The notes: a model not told the origin generated them from the sequence alone. DNA of 64,000 bases from Limnephilus marmoratus (GCA_917880885.1 OU862928.1:6653721-6717720), one strand, 5' to 3'; positions 20,985 through 31,491 are shown, counted from the stretch's first letter. Translations and numbers: made by a program.

Positions 20985-21500
20985 GTTCCGCGGCAATGAC
21001 GCCACTGCTTGTCACGAGTATTTTGTACTGGTGAAAGTTAGTGGTGCTGGCGACACGGTATCGCTTCGAAGTAAATAAGCACACACTTCACGACTAAAAA
21101 TTACACATCTACCGGATCTGCCGTGATGATGGAAACTGCAACGATGTCCGAAACGTTGGCTAAAGAAGGAGGTAGCGCAACACGGCATAACACCCCAAAA
21201 ACAAATAACGAAAAAAAACTTTCATAGATATTTTTGTAAATAATATAACTAACTTCAAAAAATATCTCCACGATTTGCGCATCTAAAAAAAAATTAAAAA
21301 AATGTTTTTTCATTACTTTTAAATAATTTTTTATAAATATTTATTATTGTGTATTTCAAATTTTGTGTTTTGGTTTTCAAGTTATGTATAAATAATACTT
21401 ACATTGATTTTCATGTGTTTGCTTCTGTGATTATGCAAATGTGATTACTGCAGACACATTAGTCTAGGGATATTTATATTTGTATTTTAATTTGTTCTAT
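20985..21500 (+). repeat. Family E (hammerhead-like) joined to family Z, minus copy
   Basis: 20985-21180 carries 'accggatctgccGTGATGATGGAAACTGC...GATGTCCGAAACGTTGG', matching 52310-52460 in reverse. On this strand GTGATGA, GGA...TCC, GAAACGTT and GGC fall in hammerhead order with C3 mutated. 21200-21500 is the reverse copy of family Z (12826-13139). No ORF worth calling. Confidence 0.5.
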
Positions 21501-22160
21501 AATACCTACAAAAATTTTTTATAGGTATCCTGTTTGTATCTCAAATAAATAAACAAATAAAAATAATTCAAGTTCTATTAAAGTTCTGTATTCGTTTAGT
21601 TTTGTGAAAAAACTGGCCGACACAGATACAACAGCTGAACTAGAATAGAACTAGAAAATTATCTTTTAAATTTGATAAATTATTCAAATTCTGTGAAACA
21701 TTTATTTTATACTTTAGTTCCACATTTTAAATTTAAATTTGCACAAAGCTTAATGGGACACATCTGCAAAATATTCTATACTCTACGAGACGTAGACATT
21801 TTCAACTCTACCTTGAAAACTTCAATGTACAATCTGGTTGAATCTATCACATGTTTCAAAAATTATGTATACCTACTTATTTTCACGTTCTTGTAATATA
21901 CTCATACTATCGTATATTTTTATATTTGGTTTACATTATAGCACCGACGTATAATAATTGTTTATATTATATGTGCACAACCAATTGAAATTGTTTTAAT
22001 TATTGTCTTCTTTAATTAATGATTGCAAATTCGCTTTGTTTAAACTACTTATTTAATCAAAATTATCAACATGTTTCAAAACCAATGGTTTCGTCGTGAT
22101 AAAATGAAAATGAATGAATTTATCATATATTAGATTAGTATTTATTTTACAATGTTATTA
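21501..22160. other. No gene recognised
   Basis: AT-rich unassigned sequence; nothing supportable on either strand. Confidence 0.5.
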
Positions 22161-22167
22161 GGCTGAC

Positions 22168-22565
22168 GGCCTCCGTGGTCGAGGGGTAAGGGTTCTCGAT
22201 TAGCAATCCGAAGTTCGCGTGGTTCAAATCCCGGTGTGACAAATAAATTTTATTTGTTTAATTTATGATAATTCACAATTAATTAAATAAAAATAATGCA
22301 TAGTATATTTGCGACCCGTTCCAAAGTGGAAAATACTCTACGTGTTACCCTGGTGTAAGACCACAATTCAGAATTGAAATGTTGCTTGAAATGGCTTTAG
22401 CCGTGTTTGGAGATCAGACCTGAATAGCAAGATAGTTCCCCACCTTTCTCTACCTCATCTCATTCTTTTCCCTACTGCCTTCAGCCTCACAACATACCCA
22501 AATGGGGTTGACGTAGTCTCACTTGCTCCAAAAGGGAGCAGTTGAGACTCTATTGCGGTATTCTT
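22168..22565 (+). mobile_element. SINE-A, tRNA-derived, near full length
   Basis: The head has box A TGGTCGAGGGG (22177-22187) and box B GGTTCAAATCC (22221-22231) at tRNA spacing, with 'ctcgattagcaatccgaag' between. The body includes CCTGGTGTAAGACCACAATTC, GTTGCTTGAAATGGCTTTAG and a pyrimidine-rich stretch, ending GAGACTCTATTGCGGTATTC. Other copies: 39815-40212, 60175-60890, 26185-27570 (split), 32560-32695 and 62955-63115. The acceptor stem is not closed, so it is not a functional tRNA. Confidence 0.8.
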
Positions 22566-22569
22566 ACCA

Positions 22570-23334
22570 AAAAGATATCTTATAAATGATTGATTCCAAA
22601 ATATATTAAAATAAAAAGAATTAACAATATTATTAATATATTAGATAATTTGTATTTTGCCGTTTTCGTGAAAAAACACCCCTTCGTCACTAATTAAAAA
22701 TTAATTACTAATTAAAAAACAATAATAAGATTAGATGTAAGTGAAAATATGCTCAGTACTTATAACTACGTTAATAAATCTGAAAAGGTTAATTCTAACA
22801 TCACCAGCCTGATAACGGTAATAACTATATACTTAATTATAAATGTGAATACATCTTATTTCAATCCATCTGAATTACATCACGCTTAATAAATATAGTA
22901 TAAAAAAGGTTAAATAATATGTTAAACTTTCGAGAAGACTGGACACGCTTAATAAGAAAATTAAAAAAAAAAAAACATTTTTCACCTTAATAAAAGACAA
23001 CTATTGCATTCGGGGCGATGGAGAACAGTGCATCCGAAATTTCAATACAAAATATCATAGAATACAGACGTAAATGATGTTTAATGGCTGTCAGTTGTCA
23101 TCCCATAAAACGCAAACAAAATTTCATTTTATGTAATTAAAATTTTAAATGCAGTATTTTCAATCGCTCCTAATGGAAACAGTTGTATTCTACAGGAATT
23201 AAGATGATTCAAAGGGTTTTTTCGAAAAAATATTCGTATTAAGCGTGTCCAATCATCCCAAAATAGTACCAATTATTTTAATGGTATCTGCAACATTTTT
23301 TTTAATATTTATTTATTAACAGTGTACATTTTTT
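22570..23334. other. No gene recognised
   Basis: AT-rich. 22650-22690 weakly recalls the 'gccgttttcgtgaaaaaacacc' motif of the LINE tail at 1-652, so part may be old LINE 3' UTR. No ORF supported. Confidence 0.4.
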
Positions 23335-23560
23335 TTACATTAACTCTACACAGGAGGCCCTGGGGAAAATAATTTCCCTAAGTGATTGACAGTCATCTGA
23401 GATGCTGTGTGGAGGGTCTTTTTGAGGAAAAGAAGGAATGAACATTAGTCTTTAATAGACCCATGTTGTTGAAAGGAGGAAACATAGAGGCCGGCAAATC
23501 GTTCCACAGCTGATCTGTTGAACACAAGAAAGAGTCGAAGAAGCGACCCGTTCTTATGTG
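23335..23560 (-). pseudogene. LINE-X 3' end (C-terminus plus tail)
   Basis: Minus strand reads HIRTGRFFDSFLCSTDQLWNDLPASMFPP, the last domain of CR1/R1-like LINE proteins (R-T-x-R-F..SF...LWN.LP...FP). It runs through the stop after QHLR into a 3' end GGGCCTCCTGTGTAGAGTTAATGT and A-rich tail. That tail is the same as SINE-B's, which is the evidence for a LINE/SINE pair. 5' truncated. Confidence 0.75.
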
Positions 23561-23644
23561 ACCAATGTCAACCGTGTGTACACGTATGTATGTATGTATG
23601 TATATGTAATTTTTTTTTTTTGTTATTGCAGAAAGCAATCCACT

Positions 23645-23750
23645 TTGACATATTTAATAAAAATTAAACACTTATTTTGAGTAAGACCACGAGTCTTAAT
23701 TAATTTATTGACGGACCGGTTTCGCTTGTTTACAGAAAGATAGACAAACA
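23645..23750 (-). repeat. Penelope-type terminal fragment, partial hammerhead
   Basis: Minus strand: AAGCGAAACCGGTCCGTCAATAAATTAATTAAGAC. Matches the 3' half of the hammerhead units at 23983 and 24136, but the CTGATGA half is replaced by CTGTAAAC. Confidence 0.55.
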
Positions 23751-23974
23751 TTCCCGGATTACGAATAACCCAACAATGTTTGAAAATCTCCTACTACCAC
23801 CACACTAAGCGGAAAATGTTGCTTGTGTCGTGATGGAAACTAAGCCACCAGAGGAATCGAACACGCGACGCCTGGGTTGGACCCAAACGCGATGCCCTGA
23901 CCCCAGCCACTGACCGGTAAAAAATCTAGTAAAAATAAAACACTTATTTTGTGTAAAACAACGAGTATTTATTA

Positions 23975-24030
23975 ATTTATTTACCGACCGGTTTCGCTTT
24001 GCTCAAGCATCATCAAGGTACAAATAAATA
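23975..24030 (-). ncRNA. Hammerhead ribozyme-like motif, C3 mutated
   Basis: Minus strand: GTACC, TTGATGA (expected CTGATGA), stem II GCTTgagcaAAGC, GAA, ACCGGTC, then GGTAAAT pairing back to TACC. The C3-to-T change would be expected to abolish cleavage. Confidence 0.5.
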
Positions 24031-24126
24031 ATAAACAAGAAATACATAGTGTGTACTTATATATAAATAAAGAGAGAGACAATAAGATAAAAATATAACA
24101 TACTATGTATTCCTTGTTTAGTATTC

Positions 24127-24180
24127 ATTTTTACCCTGATGATGCTTGAGCTAAGCGAAACCGGTCGGTAAATAAATTAA
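24127..24180 (+). ncRNA. Hammerhead ribozyme-like motif, intact core
   Basis: CTGATGA at 24136-24142; stem II GCTTgagctAAGC; GAA at 24157-24159; palindromic ACCGGT with cleavage triplet GTC (24164-24166); GGTAAA (24167 on) pairs with TTTACC just before CTGATGA to form stem I. The self-complementary ACCGGT suits dimeric folding between tandem units. Predicted, untested. Confidence 0.6.
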
Positions 24181-24215
24181 TAAAAACTCATGGTTTTACA
24201 CAAAGGGTTTTATTA

Positions 24216-24509
24216 TTTTTTTTTTAATTTGACTGTCTCTAAAAATAACATGCAATGATAAAGTAAATGATAGAAAAAAGTCGAAATAAAACTAAAGAAA
24301 GACATTATTAATAACTTTTACAACATCTGTCTAAATTTTACGATACCAGAAATGACGGATATTTAAAAAAAATCAACAACAATATTTCCATATCAATTTT
24401 TCTCATTTCATATTCCACAACTCCCGTAGAGCGTGACGCGAAAATTTTCTTTTGAAGATTTTGTCAAACTCAAATAACGTGTGAAAATATAAATATCTCA
24501 AGAACGTAA
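24216..24509. other. No gene recognised
   Basis: AT-rich; no repeat match or ORF that I can support. Confidence 0.45.
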
Positions 24510-24810
24510 GGAGAGCACTCACCGAGAGATATCTGTCTAGGTTGACTGCATACCATCTAAATCCACGCACAAGAAAAACTTATAAAAACACGCACACTTT
24601 CTACAAAAAACTTTTTTTTAAATTATTTAAAACACATTTCACAACACACTCTAAAACACTTTTATAACACACGTTATTATGTAAATCGGCACACTATCCC
24701 GTTAAATTTTGAGTAGCGTTCGCCTCGGAGCGTCCGCGTTCGACGAGCGTCGAAACTGTACTGGACGTCTTATTATATCCGGCGTCGTCGCTACCCGTGC
24801 TAGCTCCGAC
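24510..24810 (-). promoter_or_regulatory. Possible promoter and first exon (minus strand)
   Basis: A GC-rich island in AT-rich DNA. On the minus strand a TATA-like GATATAATAAG lies near 24775. About 250 nt downstream an ATG-led short frame (MVCSQPRQISL, about 24555-24520) ends in a good splice-donor consensus CG|GTGAGT near 24520. It could be the 5' end of a gene or of an LTR/DNA element; I see no downstream exon. Weak call. Confidence 0.3.
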
Positions 24811-25176
24811 GCCGTTCGGGAATCTTCGAGCTTTTTCCGGAGATTGCCGAGCGCAGCTGAAAAGTTGCGTGTTGGACTTAGCTAACTGTCAGTTTTCTTA
24901 GAATGGAGAGAGATTTATGTAAGTTTGATGTTAATTCGGCCTTTATTATTATGCGTGTGCTTCAAGGAAATGCGAAGAAAGATGCGAACGAACCATTATG
25001 CCTTCAATAGAACATAAAATGCTTCTAAAAATTATCTCATTTAAACGCAATACGTTTTTCAGCGATGTGTTAATTCTTGGTTTTCTTTTAGGGATTGTAC
25101 AGCGTGTTTCAGAGTATTCTCTAAAACTTTTTGTTGAATGTTTCAAATCTCCGGAGAGCTTCGAGGGCTATCCGTA

Positions 25177-26000
25177 AAATAAGGTCTCCGAGGTGCTGCG
25201 GTCGCGAGGAACAATTTAACGCAAGATCCTGGAAAACTGGTGTGTAGCCTAGATTTTCTACGCCAAATCCCCAGAACGCTGCACTCTCTGCGACACTTAT
25301 TCTCGGCGTGGCAGCCGTTTGGAAGCTTCGGCTCGCCGCACCCGCCAGGTGTGAATTACTCTTTATAATTAGTTTTTTTGTGCGAAGAATAAATATGAGT
25401 GCGAAACGTACGCAAATGGTGCAGAGAATTTAAAAGCGTGTTGGACGGCCATCGGTTTCAGATGAAAAAAATTCCAAAGGGGAAAAAACAATGATTGCAA
25501 ATCGACAGGTGACGGATCGCGAGCTCTACGAAATGATTCCTGATATCAGTAAGACCACTATTGACAAGATTTTGACAAAAAAATTGGGAGACCACAAAGT
25601 CTGTCCAAGGTGGGTCCCAAAATGCTCACCAAAGATCACAAACGTAATGAAGCAGCCCGCGAATTCCTTGAATGCACACACGATGGCGAAAAATTGGACG
25701 ATGGACTCAATTGTGACTGGAGACGAGACCAGGATACACTACACGACCCCAAATACAAAGTAATAATCCCAGTGGCATTATTCAGATTCGTTGAAGCAAA
25801 GTTTTAAAACGAATTACAGAGCGTAATCACATCTGGCGGGTGCGGCGAGTGGAAGCTCCATCACGAATGGCTGCCACGCCGAGACTAAGCATCACAGAGG
25901 GTGGTGGAGATTTGGCAAGGGGAAACCAGGCTATACGCCAGTGTTGCAGGATTGTGCATAAAATCATTCCTCGCGACCGCAGCGCCTTGGAGACCTTTTT
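25177..26000 (+). mobile_element. Tc1/mariner-type element with long inverted repeats
   Basis: Left arm 25177-25353 and right arm about 25826-26000 are inverted copies of about 178 bp (AAGGTCTCC, GCTGCGGTCGCGAGGAA, CTCGGCGTGGCAGCC, CTCGCCGCACCCGCCAG). Both outer ends abut TA (25175-25176 and 26001-26002), the mariner target. The middle encodes a truncated mariner transposase. Inverted repeats of this length are unusual for mariner (commonly about 30 bp). Confidence 0.8.
25428..25770 (+). pseudogene. mariner transposase, partial
   Basis: Reads GRPSVSDEKN, then VTDRELYEMIPDISKTTIDKIL, then LGDHKVCPRWVPK (the mariner signature around the linker). A frameshift gives MLTKDHKRNEAAREFLE, and a shift back gives SIVTGDETRIHYTTPNTK, containing the first catalytic-block motif (I)VTGDE. 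The second and third catalytic Asp regions are deleted, so it is inactive. Confidence 0.85.
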
Positions 26001-26322
26001 TACGAACAGCCCTAGTATTTTTCTGCAATTAATTCACTAACGCATACATGTGTGATAAAAGTTGGTAGAAGATGGTTATTAAATACGGTTTTTTGGTTAG
26101 CAAACAGGCGTCACAGGTTCAAGGCATTGCTATTTAAGTCCTCCATCAGGGTATAATTAATATTTTCTCACTATAGTGATTTTTTATGTGAATACGATAC
26201 AAGATTCCCAACTGTTCCCATCTGGAGCCAGTGAGATGATGGCGTCCCCAATTGGGGTATGTTATGAGGCTGAAGGCAGTAAAGAGTGGCAGGAGATGAA
26301 TAGAGGAAGGTGGGGAAGTAGT

Positions 26323-27487
26323 CAGTGTTGCCAACCCGAATTTTGAAAAAGACGTAGGTTGGACTTGAAAATTACGTAGAAACTGTATAATTTGGATTAT
26401 GAAAAGTTCGTAGATCTACGTACTTTTTTTTTAGTGAAATGAAGGGGTTTAGGGTAGGTGAAACAGAATAAAATGAGCATTTTGTTACACAATTTATAGA
26501 GATACCCCTGGTATTGTAAACTTTCATAGGCTGCGGTAATCGTCTACCATGCTTGTTTACCACATTTGTCGTAGGGTTTTTAGAAAATACCCACATAAGG
26601 TAAAAATTGCGAGGCGCAAATGACGCCGTTATATTTATACAAGAACATTAACTTTAAATTCAGTAAATTTAAATGATTTACCTCTTCAAGGCACATACGG
26701 TAAATTAAAAAATTGCCACATTTGTGGTAAAAAAAAAAATAATTAAAAAAAAAATCTCAATTTTCACTATCTTCAGGCAAATTAAGTTCTATTTATAAAA
26801 GAACATTAACTTTAAATTCAGTAAATTTAAATGATTACCTCTTCAAGGCACATAAGAATCTAGTAAATTAAAAAATTGGCACATTTGTGGTAAAAAAAGA
26901 AAAAACTCAATTTTCTGTTTTCCGAATCTTCAGGCAAATTAAATTTGTACACATATCGATTAAAATATTTAATATGTTCCTGCGAAGGCTCGCTGCTTGT
27001 TTTCAAGCAACTTTTCGTAAAAAGTAAGCCCGTTAGCGTGTCAGTAGAGAGTCTGTTTCGGATGTTAGTTTTCATCAAATTTATCGCGGAAAACAGACAC
27101 TCGACATTTGCACTGCTATGTGGCAATGTTTAAGTTTTGTGTAAAGGCCAATGAGGGAAATATTTGTGACGAATCGCCTTTTCGTATTTTTGAAACATGA
27201 CGCCAAAACCCAATGATTTGCTGATCCTGTTGAAATGGAAGAATTGTATTTCCGTTTGCGCGACTTCTTATGTGGCGCGGACTCTAGTATGAAACGGAAC
27301 GTTTGTTGGAGTCCGCGTCTGGTAAAGTTACGGAAAATATGCTGCTTCAGCCTAATGAGTTATGTTATTTTGCAAATTTGTACAATTTGAAAGAAAATAC
27401 GTAGATTCTGAGCCTAAGTTCGTAGATGTGCAGGAAAGACTTAAAATACGTAGATCTACGCAAAAAGACGTAGAGTTGGCAACGCTG
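26323..27487 (-). mobile_element. hAT transposon nested in SINE-A
   Basis: Ends CAGTGTTGCCAACCC and (reverse complement) CAGCGTTGCCAACTC. GGAAGTA occurs on both sides (26314-26320 and 27488-27494); the eighth TSD base has diverged. Subterminal 'gacgtagg'/'tacgtagat' motifs repeat at both ends. Contains a roughly 150-bp direct tandem duplication (about 26640-26800 and 26801-26950) covering the transposase 3' end, and a broken transposase on the minus strand. Confidence 0.82.
26860..27126 (-). pseudogene. hAT transposase C-terminal domain
   Basis: Minus strand PHSSANVECLFSAINLMKTNIRNRL followed by STDTLTGLLFTKS is the hAT dimerisation domain (S/A-x-x-E-R-x-FS; here ANVECLFS). The frame has no true start (it opens at a TTG after an in-frame stop) and upstream sequence is shifted. 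A tail KYFNRYVYKFNLPEDSENRK follows. Confidence 0.75.
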
Positions 27488-27587
27488 GGAAGTACCTTGC
27501 TGTTCGGATCTGGTCACCAAACACGTTACACCAGAGTGAAATTGAGAGTATCTTTCGCTTTGGAACGTGGCCCGAATGTCTTGTAAA

Positions 27588-27725
27588 CTAGCAGTCAAAA
27601 ACCCGCTCCCCTGCGGGCAGCTTTTACTTCGGCTTCACCCAGTTTGAGTGTAGGTAATCATTTTATAAATCCGATAAGAACTGGCTCCAAAAATCCAGTG
27701 ACAGCTCGTCACCGAGTCAAAGTAA
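27588..27725 (-). mobile_element. Helitron 3' end fragment
   Basis: Minus strand ends GCCCGCAGGGGAGCGGGTTT...GACTGCTAG|T at 27588: a CCCGC/GCGGG hairpin a few bases inside CTAG. Its body (GGCTTCACCCAGTTTGAGTG, AACTGGCTCC) recurs inverted at 31525-31628. Confidence 0.6.
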
Positions 27726-27737
27726 CCGTGAAAGGCA

Positions 27738-28185
27738 ATGTCGCCATATAGCCCAGTCAGCCTGTGTTTTTAGATGGAACTAAATAGTATAAAGCTAATT
27801 TTTTCCCCATCGACTACTACCATTTAGACAAGTGTTTAGCAAAAAGTCCCCGCCCCTACCCCCCTTGCTTCCCCCCCTGTGCCCCCCCAAACATGAAAAG
27901 TGTAAGGGTTTCGTAAATCGCTTCTATCTCGATTACTAAACAACAATCGGATTGAAATTTGTTTTATTCTCTTTGCTGTAATATTGTCTACAATTAATGT
28001 CCAGTTAATTTTCGTCGTAAATTTTACCTTTTGTTTGTAATTGTATGATAAGGTAAAAGTTTGTATATTTTTTGGCAAGTAATTTTACTTTTTGTCACAT
28101 AACTTTTTACGCCGACATTTTATGAAAAAATATTTCCCACAAAAGTTGTAACCCCTATTTTTACCTTTAAAATGATATAAAATAG
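27738..28185. repeat. Left long inverted arm
   Basis: Pairs with 31812-32270. Contains a C-tract (27850-27892). The outer similarity fades near CATATAGCCCAGTC and the inner near ACCTTTAAAATGATAT. Confidence 0.8.
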
Positions 28186-28491
28186 TACTTACTTTGTTGG
28201 AGATCCAGCGAGATTATCATGGCGGGTTCGATCGAGGTGGGGCCGGCCGGCGCGGCGTTACAATGCAAATATTGTTGTATAGTGAGAGTGTTTTTTTTTA
28301 TTTTTAAGGTACACTATTGCATTTTCTATAAATAAAACTAATCGAGTCTCGGTGAAACCTGAATTCCTCCCTTTTTTATTTTTTTTTTCAAATAATAATA
28401 AGTATTCAGCGAATATTGAAAATGCATGTAATATTTTTTAAAGATGTTATTTTAGAACAAAATAATTGCGGTATCTTAATTTTATGATATC

Positions 28492-31491
28492 CTAAACTTC
28501 CATGAGAAGTTCTTCATTTTCCAAGACTTCAACCAAAGTTACATTGCTGCATGATCCGCCACAGCTCCCGCACATTTCTGTGCAATCAAGTGATGCTTTA
28601 AAGCAGCTACAATTATTTTTGCAAGCCTTTTTGCAGTTGCAGGAAACTAAGTTTATAACTTCTTCAGGTGCCGGTGGTTTTTTTAGTGCACTGGGAACAG
28701 CATGTTGTCAGTTAAAATCCGTCCCCAGTCCGTAGCGCTGATTTCCTTATCTCCGATCCATTTTTGAATCTGATAGTATGTTCGATAGGCGTGTTGTTCA
28801 GCAGCACCAGATGTTGGAGGGATGCCATGTTAAATTTGGATTTTAATGACATTTTTGCAACAGCTTTAAGGTACATTGAATATCTAGTGTTATTCAGACT
28901 TGCAGACCTTGTGCATCCATATAGTTTCAAGACAAAAGCCTCTCATACCTCTTTGAGAATATTTTTGTCTGCCTGTTTTTCATAAAACTGTAAAACTTTT
29001 GTGCGGAGATCATTTGATGAACTTAGTAATTTGAACGCGTTAATTTTGCCTTTACCGAATAAATAAGACGTGGTATCACATCCTGTGATAGCATGCAAAA
29101 ATAATATCACATCCTTCATATCATCAATCTCTTCACGAATCTTGCTGATGTCATACGTTGATGGTGTGCCAGAGGGTTTGTGAAAGAATAGTCGCACATT
29201 TTGACACTGTGGTAGCCCTAACAATAGAACGAAAAGATCAGTATCCTGTCCGACAACAACTACAGGCCTCCCACTTTGAATCTGGGAAACATCTATTGCT
29301 CTTCCGACCACTTCAGTATCTGCATCTTCCTCCGCCACAATGGTTGGAATCTTTGCTTCATTAAGCTTTTGAGAGAGCTGTTCAATAAGCTGGCTTTTGT
29401 TTTTTGGATTTGCCAAAAATTCATTTTGCTTCACAGAGCATTCCATATTAACGTTGAATTTCATTTCTAGAGATGTTTTTTTTCTTCTCCGCATATGTTC
29501 GACCCCTTTTGTGGTGGGATAGTCAGGATACCCATCGAACACAACATGGCAATCTTTCCCATACCGTTTCATTACAGTGTCAACATTCTTCTCTATGATG
29601 CTGCTATATGTTACTTTGTCAGGTCAAATAACACTGTGCAAAAGATACCCTCCATCTACTACATATATTTTTGGGGGCAAATTCTTAAAAACTTCGTTGC
29701 TAACTGTCAACTTTTCAAATATTTTCATAAGACTTGATTTAGTTCCCTTTCTTATCATTTGATTGTTTTCAAATAAAGACAAAGCGTATGGGCTGAGTTC
29801 ATAGTTGAAGTATTGTTTGAGATTATTTGTTCCTTGAGACATACAAATAACCCTATTAAACAGCTGATCAGGATTAATTGGCACTTCTTCATATCTCACG
29901 TTTATGCCACTTACTACGGAGCCTATAGTTTTAACTTTATTTTTTCTTTTTAATTTAACATCTGCAAAATTATTTCCTTTGATGTCTTTCAAGCAGTTCA
30001 TTCCTACATCATACGCTTCATCGCAGTTTACACCCGAACTTGTCACTACTAGACCAGAGGATAAAGACATTAAATCTTTGCTCTGTCGGAAAGGATTATG
30101 GATACGCAGCCATCCGAGAAATTTACTAATATCTTGCAAGTCCCTTTCTCTTCTACTGCATCTTAGTTCAGTGTGCTGTTCGTTAAACTGAGTCAAGCAG
30201 CCAGAGAACTTCTCGAAAGCCTCACAAATTTGTAGGGATCCAGGAGCGCAAGCAATGAACTTGGTTAGCGTCCTCTCGCTTAATCCTCGTCCATGAGTAA
30301 GCCCACCTATGGATTTTGATGATCGCATTAATGTCTGCTAATACCGGTAAAAAATCCATCTGTACGCCGAAATGTAAAGAAACCTTTATTGACGAACCTT
30401 TCGAAGTCTTCATTTGACGTTTTCGTTTGTACACTCAACATTTGTTGTAAGTATATTTGTGCGGATTTGGCGTAGAGCAAATGTCCAGCAGCATGGAAAT
30501 ACGGTATCATTTGCTTGAATGTATTAATGTGCAAATTCCAATCGCCGATTCTCTCTGCCAGAATAAAGTCTAGAACCAAATTCACCAATTTAAACTCTTG
30601 TAGCCACAGTTTTGAAGTTCTACTAGTTTTTACCAAATCTTCATACACTTCTTCTAGTTTTGTCATTATTTCATTTGTTTTACAATCTCTCATGGCGTCT
30701 TCAACAGTTGTTTGTTTGTTTATTGTTTGGTTATGAATATCCTTAAAGTCGTTTGTAATCATTTCTTTAAGAGATGAACATTCCTCGAATAGCAGTAATA
30801 TCAAAGCTGCCTGGGTCATCATGTGAGCTCTATAAGACCTTGCGTAAGCATGTCCTGACATAAGGTGAGGAATCGTTGATTTTCCATAAACAGAGGTTCA
30901 CATTTCTTCGATTCCACTATCTTCCATAAACTTTCCTAAGCAACCAAGGAAACTCATTAGAAGATGGAATCCGCCTAGTCTGACGATTACTCCAGATATT
31001 TCACTTTCTGTAGAAGAACTTGCAACAATGTCTACTGCTTTCAGGAAAAGTGGTTGGTCAAATGTCACAAAACACGGCTGGCCAGCTAACTTGCTTTCTT
31101 TAGAAGCGTAACTAAGGGCAGACTAAATAGTAATAGTAACTAAGGGCAGACTAAATAGCAGTCGGATTTCCTGGATCTATATTTATAAAAGGCAAAACCA
31201 GTACATAAGATGGTTCAAAGTATTGTCTACCATCGTAACAGTTTCGGATGTATTGTATTGTATAAGTATTTCACATCCAGGTAGTGAAACTGGCACAAAA
31301 GCAAAACTACATAACCAAAGCATGTTACGAGCTGAGACTAAGCAGTGAGTGGGCATATTTTCAGAAATGTTTTCTATTGTTAAGGACTTTAAGCCACTTT
31401 TCGCCTTTTTAGTATACATTAAAACTGGGACATTGAATTTACCTTCAAAGTCGCATGTCTTGACACGTGAAACTCGTACATCATTGGACAC
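28492..31491 (-). pseudogene. Multidomain protein with FEN1/XPG-like nuclease domain and Cys-rich tail (degenerate)
   Basis: Minus-strand order: N-terminal piece (31491-31183); PCFVTFDQPLFLKAVDIV and VIVRLGGFHLLMSFLG (about 31075-30960); MSGHAYARSYRAHMMTQ (about 30861); SRTSKLWLQEFKLVNLVLDF and ERIGDWNLHI...AAGHLLYAKSAQIYLQ (30640-30440); GGLTHGRGLSE (about 30300). Then a FEN/XPG-like series: IYVVDGGYLLH (about 29650), HVVFDGYPD and MRRRKK, VAEEDADTEVVGRA (about 29330), VVVGQDTDLFVLLL (about 29240), HAITGCDTTSYLFGKGK (about 29080). The end is PPAPEEVINLVSCNCKKAC with nine more Cys, stop at 28492. Lesions: two TGA at expected Trp codons (about 30925, 29624), a TAG in a tandem duplication (31100-31160), frameshifts near 31230 and 30330. 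I know similar unnamed proteins in insects and cnidarians but no established function. Confidence 0.7.

Larger units (their letters stand above)
23925..24215. mobile_element. Inverted pair of Penelope-type terminal repeats
   Basis: Left (23925-24053, minus sense) and right (24090-24215, plus sense) arms are inverted copies of about 110-125 bp around a spacer of about 40 bp. Each carries GAAACCGGTCGGTAAATAAATTAATA and an adjacent hammerhead core, and each ends in a 'aaacccttngtgtaaaac' segment. No coding remnant lies between them. Penelope-like retroelements are known to carry such terminal repeats with hammerheads; the assignment rests on this. Confidence 0.65.
26185..27570 (-). mobile_element. 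SINE-A copy split by a hAT element
   Basis: Antisense SINE-A: 26185-26320 (tail side, CCCAACTGTTCCCATCTGGAGC ... GGAAGGTGGGGAAGTA) and 27488-27570 (GGAAGTACCTTGCTGTTCGG ... CTTTGGAACGTGG). The two parts abut perfectly once the intervening hAT is removed. The tRNA-like head is absent. Confidence 0.8.

Noticed and set aside
22168..22245. Functional tRNA gene
   Set aside because: Box A and box B are present but the acceptor stem does not close, and the same head with a common body recurs, so it is a SINE.
29904..30191. Plus-strand ORFs across 28.5-30.8 kb
   Set aside because: They are antisense shadows of the minus-strand nuclease pseudogene and show no domain.
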